Shown here: positions 22,111 through 35,200 of the stretch, piece by piece
Numbering within the stretch: position 1 is the stretch's first letter
Layout: the number at the start of each line of letters is the position of its first letter
Assembly (NCBI GenBank): GCA_963682175.1
Contig: OY821774.1
Coordinates: 46,204,201 to 46,268,200, forward strand
Direction: 5' to 3'
DNA length: 64,000 bases
From: Triglochin maritima
Lineage: Eukaryota > Streptophyta > Magnoliopsida > Alismatales > Juncaginaceae
Translations under genes and position numbers: made by a program
Notes under the pieces: model-generated
What the model was told of the DNA's origin: nothing
Seen by the model: the letters and a program-made list of their open reading frames with translations, nothing else
Databases searched by the model: none

Positions 22111-23163
22111 ATCTTTGCTTGATGTTGTGGTTTCTGTCATGAATTTTCAGATGTTTCAACATGTTACGTGTTCCATGTTATCTAGTAAGAGATTAGAAGT
22201 AACACATTCTACATTAATACCAAAATCCACAAAAGACTACCAACGTTTACTTCTATACTTAGTAGTATCTTGAGTTTGGAAAATGTACATAATGACTATG
22301 AAAATTAACAAAATGAATGCTATCTACCAATATTTCGCAGATCAAACTATTACTTATGCACAAAATGAATGCTATCTACTGACCCTCCTCAGATCAAACT
22401 ATTACTTATGCATAAATGAATGCTATCTACCAATACTTAGTATTTCGAGTCTAGAAAAGGTACCTAACAACTATAAAAATTAACAAAAAATAAAGGAATT
22501 TTTCGATAACTCTAACTTGAAGCAGTAAGGGTGAGCAACTAAGTAGAATTACAAAAAACAAAAAAAGAAGACAATTTAATTAGTACAACCAGCACATAAT
22601 TGCCAGGGCAAGAAAGCGTAGAAAACCCAAAACTCTACACCAACACAGAATTTTCTCTCTCTAAACCCACACCAAATACTCTGTTTGTAATATAAAATAT
22701 CACCAAATACTTTGAAATCCCATCATACAAACAAACTAAGACCTCGAATTCGACGAATTTTTCCAGGAAAAAAAGTTTAGACCGGGAGCAATGCTATGGA
22801 GGGAGAGAGGCGCAAGGTGAACATGAGTTGTTGTCGGCGTCGAAGGCCTTGTTGAAGCTCCGACAGAGGGGCAGGCTCAAGGATGTGGGTTGAGGTGTTG
22901 GTGGTAGTAGCTAGTAGGAGAGGGGTTGTGGGATTGCGACGAGAGAGAGTTTCAGTTAGGATTGGTTGAGAATATAGAGTTTCATGGACTATGAAATTAT
23001 GTAAGTTCAATTGTTAATTGGATAATTGAATAATTTAATATTTGATTAATTGGATAGTTAGGTAATTAAGTAGTCATGTATTTTTTGACACGAAAACAAC
23101 GAGACAAAAATCCTTAAATCCAAATAAATATTTTTCGTGACACGATCACACGCCTTCCAACGT
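22111..23163. other. Spacer with tandem repeat; URB1 promoter side
   Basis: A degenerate tandem block at about 22285-22490 repeats aaaatgaatgctatctacc and agatcaaactattacttatg with a period near 58. The rest is AT-rich. A minus-strand frame at 22777-23010 has no family resemblance. The URB1 promoter should lie toward the right end. Confidence 0.5.
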
Positions 23164-23176
23164 AAACCCTAAACCC
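23164..23176 (+). promoter_or_regulatory. Double telo-box upstream of URB1
   Basis: AAACCCTAAACCC lies 48 bases before the URB1 start codon. Telo-boxes mark many plant ribosome-biogenesis and ribosomal protein genes, which suits URB1. Confidence 0.6.
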
Positions 23177-23223
23177 TCGAACTCCCAATCCACCACCTCC
23201 ACCTCCACCCACCTCCACCTCCA

Positions 23224-26200
23224 ATGGCTTCCGAGCCCTCCCCCTCCCAACTACCCCCATCCCACCACCAAATCGACGCCGACCTCAAGTCCCACCTCAA
23301 ACCCCTCCTCTCCTCGGACCCCACAACCGTCCCCTCCGCCGCCCGTCGCCTCTCCGCCCTCCTCTCCTCCCCCTCCGGCTCCGAACCCCTCCTCCACTAC
23401 GTCCGCTCCTCCGCCTCCTGCTCCGAGCTCCTCTCCGCCTGGACCTCCTCCTCTTCGCACCACGTGCTCAAACTCATATCCACCGTCCTCAACCACCCCG
23501 CCGGGAAGTCCCGGTCCGGCGGAATTTCCAAAACCTTAGATCACTTCGCATGGGTGATTGTCTCGGAGCGGTTGGGGGATGTCTATGTGGAGCTTAAGAG
23601 CGGGGAGGTTAAGCGGCAGAAGGCCGCGTTGCGGTTGTTGGCCGCGGTTGTGCTGCGCGGGACGGCGGTCGCGTCGGAGGTCGCTAGGGTTTTCGACTTT
23701 AAGTTGCCGGTGCTCGGGAAGCTGTCTGGGACAGGGAAGGGTAAGAACGAGAAGAAGAAGAATCGGTGTAGGAAGGCGTTTGTGGAGTTTGCGATGTCTT
23801 TTTTGGAGGTTGGGAGTCCGAGGTTGCTGAGGTGGATTCTGCAGCAAAGGGTTTTATATTCGGGTGTGTTGCGTGGGCTCGTGAGTGATGCCTCAGACAC
23901 TGTTGTAAATGTGTTGTCGGTGATTCGGGACCGGGTGTTGACGGTTGGTTCGTTGCTCCCACCTGCGCTTCGTAGTGTTCTATTCGGTATTGCGGTGCTT
24001 GAGCAGTTGGTGATTGTTTCTGGGAATACGGAAGGTGGGGTTGTGGCTGATCTTGCGCATGAGGTTTTGGTGTTGGTGTGTACGGATCCATGTAATGGAC
24101 TTATGCCGGATCCCAACTTGAAGGGTAATACTTCGAGGTTGTTGGAACTCATGAAGAAGTTGAAAGCGACCGAAAGCAGGAATCACAGGGACTTGCTTGT
24201 TGCTATTGCGAAGGGAAACCAGTCTTTGTGTTATTCTTATTTGGATACGATTTCCAGTAATCTTGAGCAGTGCGGAACACATTCGTGGTTGGTTTTTCCT
24301 CCTTTTTTCAATTTCTGTGTTTCTCTTTGCATGTTTGATAAAGTTTTTACAGGTTTACACTTGCAGCAGACTTGATTAATGCAACAAATTCCACTCCCAA
24401 ATTCAATTTAATTTCATTCAAGGACCCACCAACTCGAGGTAGTTCCACAATGCGGTCCATCCTGAAGCATGTTATTCCATGGTCATTTACCCGCTCACTG
24501 TGTACCAAGGGTTTGTTGCATTTTGACATTCTAGTCAGTCATGGTTCCTTAAGGCTTCTTCTGGAAATCCTCAAGTCACTACATAGTATTCTCTCAGCTG
24601 TAGACAGAGTTGCACAGAGCACAAGTACGGATCAGGTGGATACATCAGAGAATGTTTTAACTGATCTGATTGTTATCCCAAGTTTTAGTTGCTTCTGCGC
24701 CATTGACAATCACATTCATTCCGACATCAACGAGACTTATCAGAGTGAGCCGGTCGTGCAGAAATGGGTACAGCTTAAGCAAGATATCCAGGATGAGGCT
24801 AGAGGCATGCTTCCTGATCCCCAAGTTTTGTTAAACTTACTTACCTCTCGTCAAAGGAAGTCAACATCTTCAATGTCTAGGAGCAAATGCTCTAAGTCTT
24901 CCGGGGGTTCTTTGAAGAGATGTGCTCAGTTATCTACATCTGCACAGAGTCATAAAAGATTAAAATCCGATGCCAACACATTTAGCGATGACATTGACAT
25001 TGTTATAAGTGGAATATGTTCAGAAATCAGCACAGGTATCCCCAAGGAAAATGGAAAAAATGAGGTTTCTGGAGAGCCGGAAATGGAACAAATTGCAGAG
25101 GCTCTTGCTGAAGTATGGGGCATCAGTGAACTTGATATTGCCATCAATGATTTGAAGGATGTCGATGCATTTTTTCACATGAAGCTGCTCGATGTCCTTG
25201 CTTTCTATCTAGTAAGTTATCCTCTAGCTTTGGTTTGCTTAATGCATCTTTTATTTAGTTTAAGATTATACTGTGCAAGTTAGCTTTGGTTCCGTTGTCA
25301 TGTCTTCAAGATTTAATCAAGTAATATAAAAATGTAATGGTGTACTTATCAGTAACTTAGAACTCGTGTATTCCCACAAACTTGATAGCACTCTGTAGAG
25401 ATTTTTTTTGGCCTTTTGACTGAAAAATTTCTGTTGTTGGTGTATAGGCTTTAATGTTTTTGGCTTTACTTATTTGTCATACTAATGGCCAAACTTGTCA
25501 TTGGATGGTATGTTTGTTTCTATGATCCATAAGTTACTATGGTTAATTTGCATCCTTGTTTTACAGGCAAGAATGTGTGACTTTCTAATCTTGAAAATTT
25601 TATTATGCTCTTTTCCTTTGTTGGTGTTATGTTATCATAGTGCTTTTATTATTCAACAACAACAAAGCCTTTAATCTCGAAGTAGCTGGTATTGGCTAGG
25701 AATGAAAATCAACAAGAATAATGGCTTCCTTACTTGAATCACCTCCTTCCATGTGCTTGTTGGAAGCAAACTCTTTGGGTATCAACAAATTTCATTTGAG
25801 TTTCAATTCCATGATAGTGGATGGGTTTTATCCTGGATAACCACTAGCCACATATATCACGATCCTCCTTTCATTCTGGCTTAAAACATGCTATTTTAGT
25901 TTTTACGGAGCTATTCGTAGTGATTTTATTTACTTATGAAAAATCTATTGTGTTCTGATTCTTTTTTATGTATGTCTGAGTCATGTTGAATTTACGAATT
26001 CGGTTTTTAGTTCAAATTGCTTACTAGTGTATGAAGTACTGATTGTCTCATGTGAAATTGAAAAACTTGCCTTTCAAGCTTCACTTATCGAAGGCATAGA
26101 AGCTGTATGATGGTGTTAATCACATTATGAAACAGCAGGGTGACTATTGTGACAGCATTGTTCATCTTATTGCTCCATATCACCTAGGAAAGGCCTAAAT

Positions 26201-29200
26201 TGATGACTTGGCAACACCTCTTTTCCTTTCTGGTCTGAGTATCAATTGGTCGTCTATCCTCCAGTTCATCAATTCGGGACAAGAAAAGGGAATCTCATAA
26301 AAATAATGGGATTCTGATCCTTTTCTACTTTCCAGAATTGATCCACCATCTTGGGTATTTACCTAGAATATTGAAAGAACAATTGGTATACCGCATACAC
26401 CCAATGCTTTGATCCCCACCCCCGTGACAACACCAACCACACCCGTGGTTGGTGGGATGCGGTTACACCACTCACCATAAAATTTTAAATTTACCTTACT
26501 ACTTATTAAAAATTAGTATATCTCCTTTTTATTTATTCAAGAAGATGCTATATTTATTTGATTGTGATATTTCTGTACTTGCAGAGGACTATCCCAAAAA
26601 CTTTGGATGGATCTTTTGATTTTTTCAAGATACTACCCAAGGACCCTTCTTGCTTATCTCCGTGTCAGCAACAATCTTTATTATCACTACTGGTTGAATT
26701 TATTGGACAATCAGCTGGGAACAATGGTTCCTACAAAGTACCTGAAATGATGTACAAGCACCTGCAGCCACTGCTCAACATATTACTACACTCACAAGAA
26801 GTAAACTGGCATAACACATACACTTTGGCAAGGTCAGCCATGCTCAGCACTGGTGCCTTTGACAATGATCTTTCAGAAATAGAAGCATGGTTCCTCTTTT
26901 TGCCGGGTTACAAAAGATGTAAATATTTTGAAGAAACAAACAACAGCAACCTAGATGGAGATTTAGCTGCTGTCATCATTCCATTTTTGTGTGATGCTGT
27001 TTCAACCATGGGAAATAACTTATACAAGAATTTAGATCAAATGCGCATTTTTGTGTCAAACTTGGAGGGTCACAAAGGTATGTAGGCCGAGCCAGGTCAT
27101 TATCTACATTCCTACATTACTATCTTCCAGTATGCACAATTTAGAAAAACTGTCACAGAAGGATTTGAGAATCAACGCAGCACCTCAATAGGGACCCCTG
27201 TCTAGGTGGGGGGGTGTTCGATGTATGCAACCCTACCCTTTCTAATCAGAGAGTTTTCTTCTTCTTCTTCTTCTTCTTCTTCTTCTTCTTCCAATTGGTT
27301 TATTTATGCGAAATACAACATGCCATTTTCTATTTCACAATAAATATTAAATGCAGGCAATTTAAATAGCCATACAATAATGCTGATGTCTTATTTAGGC
27401 TTGGATACTCATATATTTAGTTAGATGACAATCTTTATTTTTGTTCCAGCTGCGATTCCTTGTTAACATTTGTCTCTCTTCAACAGATACTTCTCCCAGT
27501 TTTAGCCCTCTTGTGATAATCATCGTCCAGAAATGCCTAAGGCTGCTTGAATCTGATTCAGGATCCTTTAATTTATCCAACAAAACCACAATCTCTCTCT
27601 ACGTGTGCAACACGTTAAATTTTCTTTTACAGAGTCAGGTTCGTAGTTTACTGGTATCTTGTGCTATTAATTTATAGCTGTGCAAATCCAGTCTGCTTAG
27701 TAATCTTTTGCAGGTTTGCTTGGGGAGCTTACCTGGCTTGATCAATTTTCTTTTGTCTGAAAAAATTGATTGTTCTTCATTGGTTGATAACAATCACCAC
27801 ATTTCCAACTGTGAATGGAGGCCCCTTTATAACCTTTTGTGTTTTTCACGGAGTATTTTACATCAGCAGAGCTGCACTAGTTTGCTTACTGTGAAGGAAA
27901 TGAGGAAGAAAGAGGCTGGGAATTCTTTGACCAAGGTTCTCAGAAAAGCAAAAAAGCTACTTAGAGTTGGAAGTGTTGAGGCATTAGTTGAAGTTGCGGT
28001 TTCCTTGTCATCTTCCATTTTATGTGCAAACCGGGATGACATAGTGTACTGTTTCCCTGTGCTTGTGAAGCTTGTTCCAGAACTTCCTATAGCACAAATC
28101 CAATGCCTATTTCAAGTGTTTTTTCATGAATGGGACTTTCTTGCTCTTGTTTTCAAATTATGGCCAGATATGTTCAGATCAGGTTCGCCTAGTGCTGGGG
28201 GCAAAAATGCTAATGGCCATGAACTAATTGATTCATGTTTGTCACAATGCAAAGAATCTGGGACTGCTGCAACAGGGAGGCTAATGCCCACAACACATAC
28301 CGGTTTAGAAGAATCTTCTGACATTGCATTCTGTTGGTTCTTGGATCATCTTCCATTTCATTTATTATTTACGGCTGCGATGAACCTCAGCGTTTGCAAT
28401 GTGTTGGTGGCTACAAATATGCTTGATTTGCTTCGTGCCAAGATATGTCAAGAAGGCATTTGTGAATCCATTTCGTCACTTCGCGTTGTTTTGTTTTGGG
28501 CAAATCAGATAAGATCAACCTATAATGTCAAACCATCTGATGACCTTGAGAGGCTATTTGTGATGTGTTTTGCACTAGTTGAGCATGCTATACAAAACTT
28601 CATTGCGGTAAAGTTGGCAGTTGCAGAAAGCAGAAAAGAGCCTATTCCAGAAAATAGTGTTTTTGAAGTTGCTGAGCTCATCATTCTCCATCCTGTCATC
28701 ACCGAATCATTGACAAATCTTTTACCATACAAGGGTTGTTTGGGTGAAATTTATTTTGGTAGTTTCCATGATCTTATTTTTTCATCGAAGGGAAATTTAC
28801 ATCCCATAGATCATTATATTTTGCGTATGTTTGTCTTTGTGGTTAACTCATTGATAAGCTTGCAAGAGAGCCAGAAGTTTACTTTCAGCATGCATACACT
28901 CACAGAGTTACTCATGAAAGTATGCAGTAACATCATTCCAACTTTTGTTGATTCTTTCAAAGTAAAATTTAGCCACTCTGTGTCATCGAAGAGTTTGCAA
29001 CCTCTTCTCTCAAGTTTTTTTGTACTTCATTGTTTGTTGCCTTTTGTTTCTCCTTTTGTTTTGCTACCTTTGGTGCATTTGATTCTTTGTGAGGTTAACC
29101 ATGAATCTATTGGCCAAAGCAGTTCAAATGCCTCCACTCTTTCTATTGCTCTATGTGTTGCTGGCACTGCTTTCAAGAATCTTTCCAGTGCTTTATGTCA

Positions 29201-32200
29201 ACAGAAGCCTGGAGCAGCTAATCTCTCATTGTGGGAATTGTCTGGCAGAAAATGTAGGGATTCTCTTCTGGAAGATATCGTCTCTAAGATTCTGGAGTGT
29301 AGCATTGATTTCAAACTAGAGCTTGCTGATGCTTGTTTTTTGGAAGCTATCGGTGCTGTGTACAATCAGATATTTGCAAAACCAGCAGCTACCCTTTTGC
29401 CATTTAGTATGCTGATGTTGAGAACAATTAGTTGCTGCTCTGCTGAGATTGTTGTCCACTGTATCTACAGTACCACCAAGACAAAGGCAAGGATACTATT
29501 TAAACTTATGGAAATAAGTTTTTCACATCAACGGTTATTTGGAATAAATTTCTTCAACTTTATTGGTGAAGGTCTTTCCACTGCAGGTCTTGGTACACTT
29601 AGAAATGAAGAATCTATCCTGCTTTTACCTGCTGCTTTGTTATTCCTAAATGGAAAGAAAATTGTAGGGTATGATGATAAACTTCTCCAAAATATTCTTA
29701 CATTTTACTCAAGAATTCTACTAGATGGCTTCTCGAATTGGAAGGAGTATGTTTCCCTGGAAATTTTTAATGAAGACTATAACGAGTTAATCTCAACGTT
29801 GGAAGAGTTCCAGAGTATTCATCATAGCACTATGCTTGGAAAAGCTCTTCACATGCTGCAATATTTTTTTACCGCAAATCCGGACTCTGTCAAAAGGAAG
29901 CGCAGGTTGAAGATTTTTGAGGCTATTTACAATACAAATGACTTACTTTCAGAATTTGATTTGACAGAAATAGAGGGACAATCTTATAGAGAGTTATTTA
30001 ATCTCGTGAACAAGGTGTCTTCTAAGATATCATTCACTTGGTTGTTACTGTTTTCTCAAGAGAATCTTGTTGAAGATTTGGCAAGGGATGTAGAGGGAGA
30101 CATTGAAAGGACAACCTTGAAACATGTATCTAAAAGAGAAAAGTCTGCAAAGATAAAGTTTATGGACATTTTGGTTCGTTGTCTAGATAAGATTGTAAGC
30201 AGAACTTCTTTTAAACAAGAGACTCTTAATGAATCAAAAAATGCCGACTGGTTTAAGTTACTACATTGTTTGGAGATATCTGTCTTAAGTAGAATTCAGC
30301 AACTGGCTGGGAAGATGGTTCATCTTGTAAAGCTGTCTAAGATTATTCCTTTTTTAGAACCATTTATCAAATCCTCTCTTTCTCATAGATTTGGTGACGG
30401 CATCACATTCAGAGTGGTTCACAAAATTCTTGTCATACTCAAAGGAGGATTTCTTGCCACTGAAGTTCTACAGCTTTTGCTCGGTCATTCGAAATTCATC
30501 TCTATCATTCTTGGCAGTGACTCTGCCTCCAGTGCATCTGACTTGGTTAATGATGGCACATTTTTGCAGCCAGTGCCAAGCATAATTAGGTTGGTTGATT
30601 CAACCTTCGTTGAAAAAATGTTGGAGTCCAAACATTCATTTGTTGACATTCAAGGAGGGAGTATCTTGGACAGTGCTAAGCTTGAAGTAGTTAAATTGCT
30701 CAGGTTTTTGTTCCAGCTTGCAGCAGAGGAAAATAAATGCTCTGGAGGAATTGTCAACATGAATATGAAGGAAATGATTTCTCTATTTTTGTCTGGTTAT
30801 GGTGCATCTTTAAGTGAAACAGATGCAAACATGTTTCACCTTCTTCTTGAGATTGAGTCAATTGACGGTTCAAACTCAGGAAACATGGGTGAGATGGACT
30901 ATCTTTGGGGTAGTTCTGCCATGAAAATAAGGAAGGAACAATCCCAAGGTAGATTGTATAACAGCAAAAGTACAGACGATTGTGAAACTGTAGAAGACAG
31001 ATGTAGAAGGCTTTTCAGAGAAAATATTTTAGTTGATTCTAAAGCATGTGCCCTGACTGCACTGAGCTTCCATTATGAAAGATCGATTCTATCTTCTTGT
31101 GACTCTTCGAAGGAAGTTCTGGTTTCTGATGTCATGCCGTGTGCACACAATCTCGAGGTAACCAATCTTTCCTCTGTCCATTCTAATTCTTGCTTTGGTT
31201 GTAGTAATTGACATTTAAATGGTTATCACTTTTTACCTTATTTCTTGTTTTGAAGCATTTTTATTTAAATTCTAAGGTATAACTTCCATATTCTTACAGT
31301 CTTGGCTATTTATATGGCGGCGACCTGGACAAACAAGTGTGTGTGGCTCTCAATTCTATGATCCTAGATTCATCTTGCGGTTTTCAATTCACAATATGTT
31401 CAAGGGCTATATTGATCCTGTTGAGTTTGCTCGAATAGGCTTGCTTGCTATTGCTTTTGTCAGCATTTCTTCACTGGATGAGGACCTAAGAAAATTGGGT
31501 TACGAAGTTCTTCAAGCTTTCCAGAAAGTAATGATGGTGAGATGTCCTCTTTTCAAAGTCATATTTGAATATACACACACTTTGTAAGATGTACTCAAAT
31601 TCTCCTAAACAATGCACTCGAAAGTTTATTGCCTGCTTTGAATAATCAAAACACAGGATAATAAAAAAAAACTGTAAAAAGTAATAGCAGTCTATGTTGA
31701 ACTTGGTGCAGACCAATTGGTTGCCTTCTAAGCTGCACTCAAAGGACTATTGCCCAATAGGATGATCAAAAATTCAAAAGACAAGATAAGGAAAAAAAGT
31801 ATTATCATCTTATATTAGAATTGGTGCACACTGATAAAAAGCAGACTTGGTGAGCATTAATTGGTTCAGCTGACAAGCTTCCAGGCTAAGCGGACTTTTA
31901 CCTAGTAGATTATTTAATCAGCTAAATCAGATATGTAATTGCGAGTATCTGCCTAGGTACATCCGAAAATCATACTAAGTATATAAACCAAGTAAGTCTT
32001 AGGTTCTAACAGTACCAAAACCATCATCACAAATATCCCCCTTTCTAAGAAAATCCCAACATCTGAGTTCTTTGTTTGAACAACTACTCTTTCCTCTCCC
32101 ATATGGATGCCCTGCTTTTGCTCTGGGCGCTTGCCCCGTATTCGAAGGGGCAAAAGCAACTTTTGTCATATTTTTCCTCCTTAATATTTGAAAGAAGTTG

Positions 32201-35200
32201 CAAGATTTGTTTGTCACTCTTCTTGAAATATCAAACATGTTTTTCAGTTATCATTGCTAAGAGGTTGAGATACACTGACTGACTTTATCAACAAAGATGA
32301 AATTGGATAATAGACAGGTTCAGAAAAACAGTCGAAGTGCTGACTAGCTATTGTACCTTCTTATATCAGTTATCATATTACTGAATCTTGGGAGCTTCTT
32401 TGTTCTAATTTCTCTGTCGGAGAATTTGCTACTGACTTGGATCTTTTGTGTGTGCAGAAATACGAGAACAGAAAGGATTTTTCACAACTCCGGTTGCTTT
32501 TGACATATTTGCAAAATGGAATAACCGAGCCCTTGCAGAAAATTCCGTCCTTAACTGCTGTATTTGTTGCAGAAGCATCTTTCATAGTGTTGGATCATTC
32601 TCATGATCACTTCAAGGCTATAAGCAAACTTTTGACTCATTCTCCTCAGATAAATCTAGATGTACTTCCTCGCTTAGTTTGGGTCCCCCTTTAACATTAT
32701 CTATTCATTTGATGGTTTGCTTGTAATTTGAACAGGGCAACCTACCTTTTAGTACCATTGCCACCGTTTATAGCCCATTATATGTTTTTTCTTCTTCACT
32801 CCTTTATGTATCTAAAAGCCAACCTAACACTAGTTTGAATGCTTTGATGTGCAGGATGTGCCATTATTTCATACCTTTTTCCGGACTAGTTCCATCCATT
32901 TCAAAACAGAACGCTTGTGGATTCTTAGATTAATATATGCCGGACTGAATCATGATGATGATGCCCAAGTTCTTATGAAAAAATTCACCATTGAGTTCTT
33001 GATGAATTTCTACGCTTCCTCTCTATCAGATAGGGAGGCTAAAAGTCTAATCCTCCAGGTACTTTATTTCTACCTATGAAATTTTAATTGTTATAATACA
33101 TGTTTAACTGTTACGAAAAAGTCCCAAAGTTGTATATAATACATGTTTGCTTCTGGTGAAACACTCCCTCCCATCCGCATGGGCTATTCTGATACGAGGG
33201 TATATCTATTATTGTGGAATCGCAGATAGTCAGTTGCATTTTGCATCATTTGGGTCAATTTGAAACAACCTCACTGTTTTACAGTGGTAGGGTTGCGTAC
33301 ATCCGACCCCCCCTTACCTCGCTTAGGTGGGAGCCTCTTCTGAGGCATTGGGGTTATGTTGATGTTGTATGAGGAAAATCATGCCATATTTAACTTCTTA
33401 TCTTGCTTCTTCCGTCCGGGTCATTGATGGAGCTGGAGACATTCCTTCTGTATTCTTGATTTTTTTTTGATCATTAATATGAAAGAAAAGAGGGGATACA
33501 AGAGGTGAGCACAACAAAGGCGCAATGGACTATCGGGAGTAGGACCAAAGCCAAAAAGGGAAAAACCAAAAGGAAAATAAGATAAATTAAAACCTTCCTC
33601 CTTGGGATGCAATCTCGATGCCAAGCAAGAGGGTGAATCCAAGCACGTTCACGAGAGGATAGTGATTGTGTTACACCCTCAACAGATATCAGCACCCATA
33701 TCCCTTCCAACAATTTTTTGAAACACATCTTTCTCCCAAAAGAAAGTTGGGAGGCCTTTGATACCGATCCTCCAGACCACCCCGTCTAAGAGCACGTCCC
33801 TCCCATGTCTTCCGGGTCCTGCCATTCTCTGAAAATAATGTCCGCGTCCTTAAATCGATAGTCCACCTGCTTTAAGATCTCTACCACTGTTTTCTTCAAC
33901 TTGTATGAGCGCTGATTCGTCATTCCACCGAGAGATATCCTTCGGACCCTCAAAATTATTATCTAGCCAAGTTTGCATTGCCACATATTCTTGAATTTAT
34001 TAATAATCAAGTACAATGCATGGTACCAGTTCACCATTCTATGTTCGCCAGTTTCACAATTAAGTCTATTTATATAATAAATGTTTATGTTAGCTTTCCT
34101 TTATGGTGTTTTTTGAATCTCTCAACATCATTTAGTTTTGCTTCTTTTATGATGGTTTCCAGACTGTTGGTGATAAATTCTTGCGAAGATTTAAAAAAAA
34201 AAAATCCAAATTTAGGGGCAAAGTTGGACATGTAATGTGTAATTAGTCATTGGGGTTTGGGGGTTCATGATAGTGTGCATAGTCAAAAAGATCTCGTACT
34301 CAAGGTACGACATTATATTTTCATGAATTTATGATCCTGCCTATTAAAGAGGCCCAGCCCAACTATTTTGGGATTAAAGGCTTTGTTGTTGTTGTATTGG
34401 CTATTAAGGAGAGTTTCGATTCTCAGAAGCCATGCCAAATGGATGAGTAATTGTCTCGAGTGCTTATGCACAGAGGGTCCATGCTTTGGATTGCTGTTTG
34501 CATTATTAGGAGTACTGTCTTTTTGTAAACTTGGATTGGTTTTGATTCTATGTAAAAATCTCTTTATGCTGCAGATATTGAAGAAGTCCATGAAGTTGCA
34601 TGGTCTTGCTTGTCGCTTGGTTAGGACCTGTGGTCTCCTTTCTTGGTTGCATAGTGTTCTTTTGTTTAATGAAGAGAGGATGGATGAAGATCAGAGTGAT
34701 TTTTTCATAAAACAGTTGGGGATTGTTTTGGAGGTAAGCGTTATTCTTTGAATTATGGTGGGAACCATTGCAATTTATAGGTTGACAAATCAATCCTTTT
34801 CTTTTGTTACGGTTGACTTTTTTGCTGACTCATTGAGAATTTGAGCTGTCTTAACTCTTATCCTCCTGTATTCCTTTGGTCTCTCAACTCCTGAAATAGT
34901 TAAGCTTTTAGTTGTACAGAAAAACTTAGTAAGTCTGGTCCTTTGTTTGCTTTGTATGTATTGAAGTCTAGATACCAAGGTAATTAGCTCTCTCTGTAGT
35001 CTGTAGCTTGAATATAAATGCAGCCTACTCACATATTAGGTGTTTTGTTCCTCCGCTTGGGTAAATCATTTCAAGATCTTAGTGGATAGACATGACTCGA
35101 GCCTGAAGATCTGAATTGAGTGTAGATGAATGACAATTTCTTGATCTGTTGAATGACTTCCCTAAATTAGGAGCCATGCATTTGGTTAAAATAGTTCAAG

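Noticed and set aside
22777..23010. 77-codon minus-strand frame upstream of URB1
   Set aside because: No recognisable family and no promoter evidence.
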